This document shows positions 1-8,344 of a stretch of DNA of 15,206 bases, piece by piece (the stretch's first letter is position 1; each line of letters begins with the position of its first letter). Location of the stretch: the NCBI GenBank assembly GCA_024277515.1, contig JAJRVB010000106.1, positions 1 through 15,206 of the forward strand. Reading direction: 5' to 3'. The position numbers and the translations under genes were made by a program. The DNA is from Nitrospirota bacterium (lineage in GTDB: Bacteria; Nitrospirota; Thermodesulfovibrionia; UBA6902). The notes under the pieces are model-generated. The model saw only the letters and a list, made by a program, of their open reading frames with translations, did no database searches and had not been told where the DNA came from.

Positions 1-733
1 ATTCGACTCTGACCAGCAGGCCGGCGGGAAGTCTCTCTATAAGTTCGTTGAGGGCCGTGAGCAAGGACTCCTCCGACTTGGTTTCCGCTGTTATGATTAT
101 CCGGTAATCAGGCTCTCCGAGTACCGGATATGAACCAAAGGACACATCCCTGTGCCTGTCCGCAATGCTTCGTAAAATCTCCGCAATGATCGATTCGTTA
201 CAATTCAGATAAATCCTCCTGAGAAAAAAAACAGAGGACCTGAATTTCTCGCTGATTATCCCGAATTTATTACGCATATACTCGGGTATTCCGGGAAAGA
301 TAAATATGTTCCTGAAAGATACGACTGGAAACCTCATGTTCCCATGAAAGTCAATCACACTTCCTTCAGGGACCTTTGTCATTTTCAGTACCGAGCTGTT
401 CATCATATCCTTGTAGCGCTCATTCAGTATGTTTCTGATTCCCTCATGCTCCACGAGACTGACATCAAAACCCCTTGCTATCCCTTCCATGGTCACGTCA
501 TCATGGGTCGGTCCCACACCGCCTGATGTAAAGACATAATCATATGCCGCTGAAAATTCAAACACTTCCCTTCCTATGATCTCGATTTCATCCGGGATAA
601 CGGATATGCGCCTCACCTCAACTCCAAGTTCGCGAAGCTCGGACACGAGATAAAAAGAGTTTATGTCCTTTACCTTGCCTGAAAGTATTTCATTCCCGAT
701 AATGATTATTCCGGCTGTCTTTGATGTATGCAT
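1..733 (-). CDS. CinA N-terminal/FLAD1-like MoCF-domain protein (partial)
   Basis: This gene starts at an ATG at 733 and runs leftwards off the window, so only 244 N-terminal codons are seen. The protein opens with a short hydrophobic strand followed by GNEILSGKVKDINS, and later has TSGGVGPTHDDVTMEGIA. Both are hallmarks of the molybdopterin-binding-like (MoCF, COG1058) fold shared by the N-terminal half of CinA and the MPTb domain of eukaryotic FLAD1. A later PGIPEYMR stretch and the FGSYPVLGEPDYRI segment also resemble the FLAD1/CinA layout. Known relatives hydrolyse nucleotide cofactors such as FAD or ADP-ribose, but the activity here is not readable from the sequence. The visible part is already close to the length of stand-alone members (about 250 residues), so a C-terminal CinA deamidase domain may be absent; the cut edge prevents a decision. 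No strong Shine-Dalgarno sequence precedes the ATG. It is transcribed divergently from the HAMP/PAS gene. Confidence 0.85.
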   Translation of the reverse strand, partial: MHTSKTAGIIIIGNEILSGKVKDINSFYLVSELRELGVEVRRISVIPDEIEIIGREVFEFSAAYDYVFTSGGVGPTHDDVTMEGIARGFDVSLVEHEGIRNILNERYKDMMNSSVLKMTKVPEGSVIDFHGNMRFPVVSFRNIFIFPGIPEYMRNKFGIISEKFRSSVFFLRRIYLNCNESIIAEILRSIADRHRDVSFGSYPVLGEPDYRIIITAETKSEESLLTALNELIERLPAGLLVRVE

Positions 734-959
734 AACGATACTTTATCAAAATTCAGCCAATAATTCTCTAATAAATATTCACTAAAGGTATATATATATA
801 ATGTCGATTAAATAGGCAGTCCTTAATGACTTTTAAAGAACGGCTGCTTCATCGGGGGCGCCCGAACACCGGCTGTCCGGAACAATACGGGAAATCCGGG
901 CTGGATTTTCCTTTGTAATTATGACAGGTCCTGTTGCAGGATAACCATATTACTCTGAA
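734..959. promoter_or_regulatory. Divergent intergenic region with AT-rich core and GC-rich leader
   Basis: This spacer lies between two divergent genes and so probably holds both promoters. An alternating TA run at 789-800 ends in a TATAAT hexamer (797-802), a possible -10 for the rightward gene, but no convincing -35 lies 16-18 bases upstream. The next 100 bases turn GC-rich and can form small tandem hairpins: TCGGG/CCCGA around 852-865, CCGG/CCGG at 869-880, and CGG/CCG at 888-898. These would lie in the 5' leader of the HAMP/PAS gene. I could not match them to a known riboswitch; in particular the conserved c-di-GMP-I riboswitch core is absent. Confidence 0.35.
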
Positions 960-2669
960 ATGACACATAATCGTGCACTTATGATTAAATCATCAAAATC
1001 GAGCATAAGGAAGAAACTCCTCTTCGCCTTCTTTATTGTACTGGCAATCAGCGGAATTATTATTAATATTATTTTCGTGAATGTTATTCATCGGACCCTG
1101 TCGGCAGAAGGGCTTGCCCATGATATCATACTGAATGTAAGCAGACATTTTACAGTAATAGGCGCCGTTGTTACCATAGCCGGGATACTGATTGTGCTGT
1201 TAATCGCCCTTTTCATTTCCGACAAAATCACCCGGCCGATAAAAAAGTTGACTGAAGGCATGCTTGACATTGGAAACGGGAAACTGGACATACGCATTGA
1301 TCTGTCAGGAAATGATGAAATAGGACAGCTGGCCGACGGATTCAATTTAATGGCTGCGCAGATAAATGATTCAATGCGTATGCTCAAGACATCAAAGGAA
1401 TATACTGACAATATTGTTCGCTCGGTCCCGTCAATCCTGATTGTATTGAGCAACCGCCTGAACGTACTTTCAACAAATACCGCACTTGAAAGACTGCAGG
1501 AGCAATACCCCGGACTCTCGATTTCCCAGTTTACCTCGCTTCTCAATGATGAAATCCTGAGAAATCTCGAGAATGGGGAACCGAGTAAAAAAGAAATCAG
1601 CCTTATCCCGGAAGGAACCGATGTGAGCATAATCTTTTCCGCCACTGTCTCCGGTATAGGTGACATCGCCGGCCATGAAGATGAGGAGAAGGCATCCGTC
1701 CTCCTGACCATTACAAACGTAACAGAAAGCAGAAAAATGAAAGAGATGGTCCTTCAGTCGAGACAGGACTGGGAAGACACATTTAACACAATACCGGATA
1801 TGATCACTATCCATGACAAGGACTACAATGTCCTTCTGGCAAACAGGGCAGCGAAGGAAATGCTCAAGATACCGGCAGAAACTTTCAGAAAGATGAACAA
1901 GTGCTATGAACTCTATCACGGCACTCAACAGGCCCCGGATGGATGCCCGAGCTGCAACTGCCTTGAGTCGGGTGAACAGTCCACATTTGAAATCTATGAA
2001 CCGCATCTGGGAAGGTATGTTGAAATCCGCTCTATTCCTCGATTCGGCAGAGAGAATGAACTGATCGGGCTGATACATATAGTCAGGGACATCTCGCTCC
2101 GCAAAAAGATTGAGGATGAGCACAACAAGCTGATGATAGCCATTACAAAGGCAAAAATGGAATGGGAAATGACGTTCGACAGTGTAATGGAATATATCAT
2201 TCTTATAGACAGTGAGTTACGCATCACCCGCTGCAATAAAAGCTTTGCCGGTTACGTAAAACAGCCGGCAAGCAGTGTAATAGATAACCACTGTTATGAT
2301 TTCTTTCATTGCTCAAACTTACAGATTGAAGACTGCAGAAACCGCATGGGCTGCGGTCGGGAACTGACAGCCAAAAACGAGCTTGAAACAGAGAACGGCC
2401 GCTGGCTCTACATCAGCCACCGTCCCATCCAGGATGAAAGAGAAAAACTCCTGAAATCAGTGATTATCGCGACTGACATTACGGAACTCAAGCATGCCCA
2501 GAAGAGGATAAAGGTTTCGGAGAATGAACTCAAAAAGAAGGTGAATGATCTCGAGAAATTCTACGACATGGCCGTCGGCAGGGAAGTAAGGATGAAAGAG
2601 CTAAAAAAGGAAATCAAACGATTAAACAGAAAACTTGCTGATTATGAAGAAATCCATATTGCTCAGTAA
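960..2669 (+). CDS. Membrane HAMP/multi-PAS sensor protein without output domain
   Basis: This 569-residue protein has two transmembrane helices (about 20-43 and 66-88) separated by only about 22 residues, so almost no periplasmic sensor is possible. A HAMP linker follows (about 88-141, with the N-terminal TRPI and a later DEIGQLADGFN). Three PAS-like regions come next: a divergent one at about 148-256, then 268-385 and 400-512. The last two end in typical DISLRKKIEDE- and DITELKHAQKR-like PAS exits. The C-terminus (about 515-565) is a charged coiled coil. There is no histidine kinase, GGDEF, EAL, HD-GYP or methyl-accepting domain. PAS regions two and three each hold Cys-x4-His-x8-Cys (C315/H320/C329 and C445/H450/C459), with extra cysteines at 332, 334, 451 and 465. 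The stop overlaps the start of the downstream HD-GYP gene, so the protein is probably the sensory partner of that enzyme. An in-frame ATG at 981 is an alternative start; neither has a strong ribosome binding site. Confidence 0.88.
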   Translation: MTHNRALMIKSSKSSIRKKLLFAFFIVLAISGIIINIIFVNVIHRTLSAEGLAHDIILNVSRHFTVIGAVVTIAGILIVLLIALFISDKITRPIKKLTEGMLDIGNGKLDIRIDLSGNDEIGQLADGFNLMAAQINDSMRMLKTSKEYTDNIVRSVPSILIVLSNRLNVLSTNTALERLQEQYPGLSISQFTSLLNDEILRNLENGEPSKKEISLIPEGTDVSIIFSATVSGIGDIAGHEDEEKASVLLTITNVTESRKMKEMVLQSRQDWEDTFNTIPDMITIHDKDYNVLLANRAAKEMLKIPAETFRKMNKCYELYHGTQQAPDGCPSCNCLESGEQSTFEIYEPHLGRYVEIRSIPRFGRENELIGLIHIVRDISLRKKIEDEHNKLMIAITKAKMEWEMTFDSVMEYIILIDSELRITRCNKSFAGYVKQPASSVIDNHCYDFFHCSNLQIEDCRNRMGCGRELTAKNELETENGRWLYISHRPIQDEREKLLKSVIIATDITELKHAQKRIKVSENELKKKVNDLEKFYDMAVGREVRMKELKKEIKRLNRKLADYEEIHIAQ

Positions 2670-3774
2670 CAGGGCTGAACACTGCGCCTCACTCGCAGAG
2701 TATGCAGAGAACTGGCGGGTACTGCTCGATACGCTTCCATATCCGGTAATGGTGGTGGGGACTGATTTTCATGTAGTCATGCTCAATAATGCAGCGAAAA
2801 ATTTAATGGGACAGCCTGATATATCCCTGAACTCCGAGTGCTTCAGACTTCTTCACAATATTGACAACCACATTCCGGACTGCCCCATGGTGAGGACCCT
2901 GAAAAGCGGCATGAGCGAACAGGCCGAAATATATGAACCCCACCTCGGGAAATTTCTCCTTGTTAATACATCCCCTGTCATAATAGACGATCGCATGGAA
3001 GGAGTCATCCATACTATTCTGGACATCACATCGCAAAAAGAAAACGAACGCGGCAGCGATGAATTAATAGAGATATACGCCGGTTCAATAAACGAACTCA
3101 AGTCAAGGGAGACAGGCGCTCAGAGGGGTCGTGAAGCCTTTCTCAACATGCTGGAAGACATCAGCGAGTCATACAAGGACCTTGAGGAACTCTTCCTGAA
3201 ACTTATACTGGTGATGGTAAACGCACTCGATGCAAAGAGCCCCTGGACCAAGGGCCACTCTGAAAGGGTCTCTTTATATGCCGAGCAGATCGCAAAGGAA
3301 CTGCTTATCGATGCGGATGAGATCAAGGACATTAAACTCGCGGGACTGCTTCATGATATCGGCAAGATCGGGACCTACGACTACCTCCTGGACAAACCCG
3401 GACGGCTCACAAGGGAGGAGTTTGAGATCGTAAAGAAGCATCCTGAACAGGGCGCCGACATTCTCAGGGAGATAAAACAGCTGAGGGAGATAATTCCGTA
3501 TATCAAATACCACCATGAAAAGCTGGACGGAAACGGATATCCCCTGAAATTAAAGGGAAAGGAAATCCCTCTGGGCGCAAGGATCCTGCATGTGGCCGAC
3601 TCCTTTGACTCAATGACGTCCGACAGACCGTACCGGCCTGCTCCAGGGATCGAGTACGCGTTGAGCGAGATGAAAAAATTCAAGGGGACACAATTTGATC
3701 ACAATGTAGTAGAGGCATTCATGAAAGTGCTCGAAAATTCGGACGAGTGGGACACTGATTCATATTCGGAATAA
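2644..3774 (+). CDS. PAS-HD-GYP cyclic-di-GMP phosphodiesterase
   Basis: The protein is 376 residues from the ATG at 2644; a TTG at 2635 in the same frame would add three. An N-terminal PAS domain (about 22-132) is followed by a charged linker and an HD-GYP domain (about 180-370). The catalytic signatures are complete: GHSERV near 204-209, HD at 237-238 in LLHDIGKIG, the KKHPEQG histidine near 266, HHEKLDGNGYP at 290-300, and VADSFDSMTSDRPYRP near 316-331. HD-GYP enzymes hydrolyse c-di-GMP to pGpG or GMP at a di- or tri-iron centre. There is no receiver domain; the PAS domain takes its place. The PAS domain carries the same Cys-x4-His-x8-Cys spacing (C66/H71/C80) and the same IYEPHLG segment as the second PAS of the upstream gene, which points to duplication. 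The start lies inside the upstream gene (26-base overlap), so translation is probably coupled, and no Shine-Dalgarno sequence is evident. The protein is soluble, with no membrane segment. Confidence 0.92.
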   Translation: MKKSILLSNRAEHCASLAEYAENWRVLLDTLPYPVMVVGTDFHVVMLNNAAKNLMGQPDISLNSECFRLLHNIDNHIPDCPMVRTLKSGMSEQAEIYEPHLGKFLLVNTSPVIIDDRMEGVIHTILDITSQKENERGSDELIEIYAGSINELKSRETGAQRGREAFLNMLEDISESYKDLEELFLKLILVMVNALDAKSPWTKGHSERVSLYAEQIAKELLIDADEIKDIKLAGLLHDIGKIGTYDYLLDKPGRLTREEFEIVKKHPEQGADILREIKQLREIIPYIKYHHEKLDGNGYPLKLKGKEIPLGARILHVADSFDSMTSDRPYRPAPGIEYALSEMKKFKGTQFDHNVVEAFMKVLENSDEWDTDSYSE

Positions 3775-3841
3775 CTTTAAGCGCCCCTTTTTGCGGACAC
3801 AGCCTTAAATACCCTTATCCCATCCTTCATGAATAGTTATG

Positions 3842-3847
3842 TATAAT
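3842..3847 (+). promoter_or_regulatory. Possible -10 element for the efflux operon
   Basis: A perfect TATAAT lies 58 bases upstream of the adaptor start, in the 130-base gap after the HD-GYP gene. No good -35 sits at 16-18 bases upstream, so it is a weak prediction. It would allow the efflux genes to be transcribed independently of the signalling pair. Confidence 0.3.
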
Positions 3848-3904
3848 GTATTAAGCACGATTCCCATTGCGGAATAATCATCAGGCACTGTTTAAAAAAG
3901 ATCG

Positions 3905-4918
3905 ATGAAATATATTGCGCTGATTTTAACATGCTTCATTATTCTCTCCGGCAGCGTGACCGCCTCGGATACACTGACTGTCCTGCGGGCTGCCAGAAAG
4001 GTCGTTCTCACCGGTTACACAAGGCACGTGACGACCCGGACGGTCTCTGCTGAAATATCCGGTAAGGTATCAAAAGTCAATTATGATATCGGGGGGCAGG
4101 TCGGCAGTGAGCCGTTTATCGAACTCGATACTACTTTTATCAAATATCAGATCAGGATTGCGGAGCAGTCCCTTGACCTGGCAGAGGTGTCTGTCAAACA
4201 GGCCCGGGCACGCGCTGCATACCTCAGGAAGGAGGCATCAAGGATTGAAAGCCTGAGAAAGGAAGACATGGTATCGGAATCCCGCAGAGATGCAATTATC
4301 AGGGACCTGAATCTGGCCGTGCTTGATCTTGAAGCGGCCTTAAGTGAGAGGACCGTTTTAAAGACTGAACTGGATGAATTACTTGAGCGCAGAAGGAGAC
4401 ACAGTATATACGCGCCCCGCGGATGGATCGTTACCGGCCGCAATGTGGAAGAGACTGAAAATGTCCGGCAGGGGGTACCGTTAGCGAGGGTATCAGACTA
4501 TAGTGAACTCGTAGTGCCGCTTTATGTTTCTCCTGAGGAACTTGCGGCGATAAGGTCTTTGCCCGCTGTATTCAATGCGGAACTCGAAGGCGCCCCGGTA
4601 ACCGCTTCCATTAAATGGGTCAATCCTGAATTTGTCGAAAAGACGAGGAAACTCGGCATCAAGTTGATTATCAGAAAATACAACGGCATAAAGATCGGCG
4701 GACTAAAGCTTTCCCTGCCTGTTCATCTGAAAACAGAGGGGCTGTATATTCCGGGCGCGGCTGTTTCGATGCGGTATGAAAATCCGACGGTAACGCTGAA
4801 AGATACCGGGGAAAAGGTTCGGCTGATCATACTCGGCAGCGCCGGTGATTATCTTATTGCAGCTGATGATGTCCGTCTTTCACCCGGCACCGTACTGATA
4901 CCCGCAGCAGAGAAATAA
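3905..4918 (+). CDS. RND efflux periplasmic adaptor (HlyD/MFP family)
   Basis: This 337-residue protein begins with a signal peptide (about 1-20, cleavage likely after SVTA), so it is secreted to the periplasm. The order is typical of a membrane fusion protein: the first half of the barrel-sandwich/lipoyl motif (about 46-80, AEISGKVSKVNYDIGGQV), an alpha-helical hairpin rich in Lys, Arg and Glu (about 84-162), the second lipoyl half (about 166-198, IYAPRGWIVTGRNVEETENV), then a beta-barrel and membrane-proximal region (about 200-337). Such adaptors bridge the inner-membrane pump and an outer-membrane channel. There is no lipobox cysteine after the signal peptide, so it is probably not a lipoprotein. 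It ends 30 bases before the RND permease gene, which makes a two-gene operon. It is somewhat shorter than AcrA-type adaptors (about 390 residues). The start has only a weak A-rich ribosome binding site. Confidence 0.88.
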   Translation: MKYIALILTCFIILSGSVTASDTLTVLRAARKVVLTGYTRHVTTRTVSAEISGKVSKVNYDIGGQVGSEPFIELDTTFIKYQIRIAEQSLDLAEVSVKQARARAAYLRKEASRIESLRKEDMVSESRRDAIIRDLNLAVLDLEAALSERTVLKTELDELLERRRRHSIYAPRGWIVTGRNVEETENVRQGVPLARVSDYSELVVPLYVSPEELAAIRSLPAVFNAELEGAPVTASIKWVNPEFVEKTRKLGIKLIIRKYNGIKIGGLKLSLPVHLKTEGLYIPGAAVSMRYENPTVTLKDTGEKVRLIILGSAGDYLIAADDVRLSPGTVLIPAAEK

Positions 4919-4936
4919 CAGCAGCCGGCATACAAC

Positions 4937-4951
4937 AGGGGGAGACAGTTG
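4937..4951 (+). promoter_or_regulatory. Ribosome binding site and TTG start of the RND permease
   Basis: A GGGGGAGA run at about 4937-4944 precedes the TTG codon at 4949 with normal spacing. The encoded protein begins MKSIVRFSLKQNVF, which matches the usual RND N-terminus (a short amphipathic stretch before transmembrane helix 1). This supports TTG as the true start. Confidence 0.7.
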
Positions 4952-7900
4952 AAATCCATAGTCCGCTTTTCCCTTAAACAGAACGTATTTATTAATGTCA
5001 TTTTTGTGTTCCTGATCGTTGCGGGACTCTACTCTCTTTTCACCACGCCTGTGGAAAACCTGCCCCCGGTCGATATGGGCAGGGTCATTATCAGTACGGT
5101 TTATTACGGGGCATCGGCCCGGGACGTTGAAAAACTCGTTACCAAAGAGATTGAAGACGCCCTTGACGGACTCGAAAACATAGAGTATATTTCTTCCAAA
5201 TCACTCAGAAATTCATCCATTATAGATGTCAAGTTCATCGATGACTCCGACTATCAGTCGCTGTATGATGAATTGCGTTTCAGGGTACTGAATATCAAGG
5301 ATGAACTCCCGCCTGAGGTTGATGATCCTGCCTATTTCTATATAGACACACAGATATGGATGCCCGTTATCACTGTAGACATAGCGGGGAACATACCAAA
5401 CAAAAGCCTTAAACTCCTCGCCGAAAAACTGAAGACGGATTTTTTAAATATTGAGGACGTAAGAGAGATTGATATTGCGGGGGAGCACAGAAGAGAATTT
5501 CATGTTTCCCTGGATCCTGAGAAACTGAGGAGATACGGGGTAACATTTGACAGGGTTGCCGAAGTAATTACCTCTGACAACACAAAAATTCCGGCCGGCC
5601 GATTCAGAAGTGGAGACATGGAATACATGCTTGAGGCAGGCAGCAGACTGTCGTCTCAGGACCAGATACTGAATGTCATAGTAAGGCGTGACGGTGACAG
5701 CAGCTTTATACGTGTCAAAGACCTCGTAACAACGGCACGGAAGAGCCATCGGGACCCTGACCTCATATATTCAGTTGACGGCAAAAACGCAGTCAGCCTC
5801 ATGGTCAAGAAGGAAGACAACGGCAATTCCATACGCATAGCGGAGGCTGTCAGGAAACTTTCAGACAGATTTGAAGATCTGCATAAAAAAGACGGCATAT
5901 CAATTAAATACACATGGGATTCAACCATCGAAATAAATGATTCCATCAGGACACTCAGCGGCAACCTCCTGCTCGGGGTCTTCTTTGTCATTTTGCTCCT
6001 CTGGCTTACCCTCGGATTCAGAAATGCGATGCTGACCGCCATCGGCCTCCCCTTTGCGTTTCTCTGTGTCGCCATTATCATGCGTTTCACCGACGTCTCG
6101 ATAAACACGATAAGCATATTTTCATTTGTACTCGTATCAGGGATAATCGTGGACGATGCGGTCATAATTCTCGAAAATGTATACCGCCATCTGCAGACCG
6201 GGAAGCCGGTCAGGGATTCAATCATTGACGGGGTCTCGGAAGTCATGATGCCGGTAGTCAGTTCGGCATTGACAACAATTGTCGCCTTTGTGCCGATGCT
6301 CATCATGACGGGAAGCACGGGTGAATTTTTCTCTGTCATACCAAAGGCGGTCTCCTTTGCGCTTGCAGCTTCCCTCTTTGAAGCGCTCCTTGTACTTCCG
6401 GTCCATTTACTCGAATGGGGACCGAGGAAGACTCCCCATTCCATGGCCAACGGGAAAAACCGGTCGCATCATCTCGGGTCAGGAATATTCGCCCCCTTCT
6501 GGAAATCCTACAGAAAGGTCCTTGACACATTCCTTGCGCATAAAGCCATAACACTTTCGACCCTTTTTGCCGCCTTTGTCATTGCGGTGCTGATCCTTGT
6601 TCTCTCCGTAACCGGTATTGTGCCGCTCATAAAGGTGGAATTTTTTCCGACAAGTTTTTTCAGATACCACATCCCGGTGGAACTCCCGCGCGGGACATCA
6701 ATCGAAACTACCGACAGTGTGGTGAGGGACATGTCCGGGTATATTCTCTCCCTTGGCCGCGGTCAGTCGCATGCAGCGGCAGGCACGGCGGGACGGTATG
6801 AAGATGAGGATTACACCATGCACCGCGGACACAACTTTGGACAGGTCGTTGTGACCCTGCCTGAAGAAGCGGAGCGGGCGTTTCCGGACAATCCCGGTAA
6901 TGATATAGAACTTCACCTTGAATATATACGCGCGAAGCTGGATGAATATACCGCAAAAAAAGCGCAAGGCCCGGACCCGAAGATTTCCTTCAGGGTCTTT
7001 CCTGAAAACACGGGGCCTCCTGTTGGAAAGGCCGTTAACATCAGGGTGCTCGGAAACACTATGGACCAGGCGCTTGAAGCCGCGGACGACATCATCGGGT
7101 ATCTTCGTTCCGGGAATGAGTTTACAGATCTGCTGGATCTGAGCGATAACAGGCCGGTTGATCAGACTGTCGTAAAATACCTGCCGCGGCAGGAGGCAGC
7201 CTTTGAGTACGGCCTTTCTCCCGGTGATATAACCGGAATTGTGGCAGGCACGCTGAACGGCCGCTTTGCAGGAAAGTTCAGGACACCTGATGAGGAAATT
7301 GACCTGCTCGTCCGTCTCGCCAAAAAAGACGATAAAGGCAACTTCAGCCATGCCGGGATTTCAGAGCCTGCGGACATCATGGATGTGCCTGTAATTGAGC
7401 ACAGTTCGGCCCCGGTGCTTTTACGGGACCTTGTTAATATGAAATATACTCTTGAGCCGGACATCAAAATGAGATATAACGGCAAACCCGCGGTGACCGT
7501 GACCGCGGACATCAGGACCGGTTCAAAACTTTCACCCGGACGTGTCCGGGTTCTTGTACTGGAATACTTCAACAGCATAGCGGACCGGCACCCCGGCGCC
7601 ACATTAAGCTTCGGGGGTGAGTTCGAATCGACCAGCAGGTCATTTACCTCGCTGACGTTCGCTTTCATCATCGCGATCCTGGGCATTTATGTAATCCTCG
7701 CCTCACAGTTCAGGGACTACTTTCAGCCAATGATCATTCTTTCAGCCGTGGCCTTTGCCATTATCGGCGTATCGTTCGGCATGTTCATAAGCAGGTCTAC
7801 CTTCACGGTCGGGAGTTTTCTCGCGGTGATAGGTCTTGCGGGTGTGGCTGTAAATGATTCGCTGATCCTGATTGATTTTATCAATGTACGGAGAAGGGAA

Positions 7901-8167
7901 GGGAAAGGGATGCGGGAAGCGGTTATAGAGGGATGCAGTCTCAGGATGCGGCCTGTCCTTATTACTACCGTGACTACCGTCCTCGGCCTCCTTCCCATGG
8001 CGATCGGCATTCCGGACAAATCCATAGCCTGGGCACCGATGGCCACTGCCTTCTGTACCGGCCTTTCGAGCGCAACCATCCTGACGCTCCTGATCATTCC
8101 GGTTGAATACGAGCTTGTCGAAAGGATACGGCCTTTTTTCAGAAGATTATCCGAAAAAATGCAATAA
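4949..8167 (+). CDS. RND multidrug-type efflux permease (AcrB/HAE family)
   Basis: At 1072 residues this is full length for an RND pump. The expected pattern is present: transmembrane helix 1 near 10-31, a large periplasmic loop, a cluster of helices around 335-540, a second periplasmic loop from about 570, and a final helix cluster at about 890-1060. Helix 4 carries the proton-relay pair Asp402-Asp403 in GIIVDDAVIILENV. In the second half the equivalent helix reads GVAVNDSLILIDF (Asn969-Asp970), where E. coli AcrB has Lys940-Asn941; the lysine is therefore missing, as in several other RND subfamilies. The pump would use proton-motive force to export substrates through a tripartite complex with the adjacent adaptor. 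The substrate cannot be read from the sequence. No TolC-like gene is in the window, so the channel must be encoded elsewhere. About 175 bases follow before the convergent PilZ gene, with no clear terminator. Confidence 0.93.
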   Translation: MKSIVRFSLKQNVFINVIFVFLIVAGLYSLFTTPVENLPPVDMGRVIISTVYYGASARDVEKLVTKEIEDALDGLENIEYISSKSLRNSSIIDVKFIDDSDYQSLYDELRFRVLNIKDELPPEVDDPAYFYIDTQIWMPVITVDIAGNIPNKSLKLLAEKLKTDFLNIEDVREIDIAGEHRREFHVSLDPEKLRRYGVTFDRVAEVITSDNTKIPAGRFRSGDMEYMLEAGSRLSSQDQILNVIVRRDGDSSFIRVKDLVTTARKSHRDPDLIYSVDGKNAVSLMVKKEDNGNSIRIAEAVRKLSDRFEDLHKKDGISIKYTWDSTIEINDSIRTLSGNLLLGVFFVILLLWLTLGFRNAMLTAIGLPFAFLCVAIIMRFTDVSINTISIFSFVLVSGIIVDDAVIILENVYRHLQTGKPVRDSIIDGVSEVMMPVVSSALTTIVAFVPMLIMTGSTGEFFSVIPKAVSFALAASLFEALLVLPVHLLEWGPRKTPHSMANGKNRSHHLGSGIFAPFWKSYRKVLDTFLAHKAITLSTLFAAFVIAVLILVLSVTGIVPLIKVEFFPTSFFRYHIPVELPRGTSIETTDSVVRDMSGYILSLGRGQSHAAAGTAGRYEDEDYTMHRGHNFGQVVVTLPEEAERAFPDNPGNDIELHLEYIRAKLDEYTAKKAQGPDPKISFRVFPENTGPPVGKAVNIRVLGNTMDQALEAADDIIGYLRSGNEFTDLLDLSDNRPVDQTVVKYLPRQEAAFEYGLSPGDITGIVAGTLNGRFAGKFRTPDEEIDLLVRLAKKDDKGNFSHAGISEPADIMDVPVIEHSSAPVLLRDLVNMKYTLEPDIKMRYNGKPAVTVTADIRTGSKLSPGRVRVLVLEYFNSIADRHPGATLSFGGEFESTSRSFTSLTFAFIIAILGIYVILASQFRDYFQPMIILSAVAFAIIGVSFGMFISRSTFTVGSFLAVIGLAGVAVNDSLILIDFINVRRREGKGMREAVIEGCSLRMRPVLITTVTTVLGLLPMAIGIPDKSIAWAPMATAFCTGLSSATILTLLIIPVEYELVERIRPFFRRLSEKMQ

Positions 8168-8344
8168 GAAAAGAGCAGGTGTTGTGAAAGCAAATAATTT
8201 TCGATACCTTAGACGCAATACCAACCAATCTGAGCGTATACGTTTTTATTCACAGTCTTCTGCATGTCATATCAATAAATTATCGAGTTAATTATTTGAT
8301 TGAACAATATCTGCTTTTTTCTGGTTATGCGGAAAACAAGACTC

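Noticed and set aside
344..526. 60-codon plus-strand frame opposite the CinA-like gene
   Set aside because: It is antisense to a conserved MoCF-domain coding sequence and has no features.
837..959. c-di-GMP riboswitch before the HAMP/PAS gene
   Set aside because: The context is attractive and GC-rich hairpins exist, but the conserved GEMM core sequences are absent.
1470..2123. Minus-strand open frame of 217 codons opposite the HAMP/PAS gene
   Set aside because: It is fully antisense to clear PAS domains and has no recognisable motif or ribosome binding site.
6698..7351. Long minus-strand open frame of 217 codons inside the RND permease gene
   Set aside because: It lies wholly inside a well-supported RND gene on the other strand and has no recognisable domain; it is a codon-bias shadow.
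7488..7508. CCGCGGT/ACCGCGG inverted repeat
   Set aside because: It lies inside the RND coding sequence and is explained by the codons for Ala-Val-Thr-Val-Thr-Ala.
8183..8291. Possible 35-residue GTG-started frame after the RND gene
   Set aside because: The composition is unremarkable, the ribosome binding site is only AGG, and there is no motif; it is not supportable as a gene.
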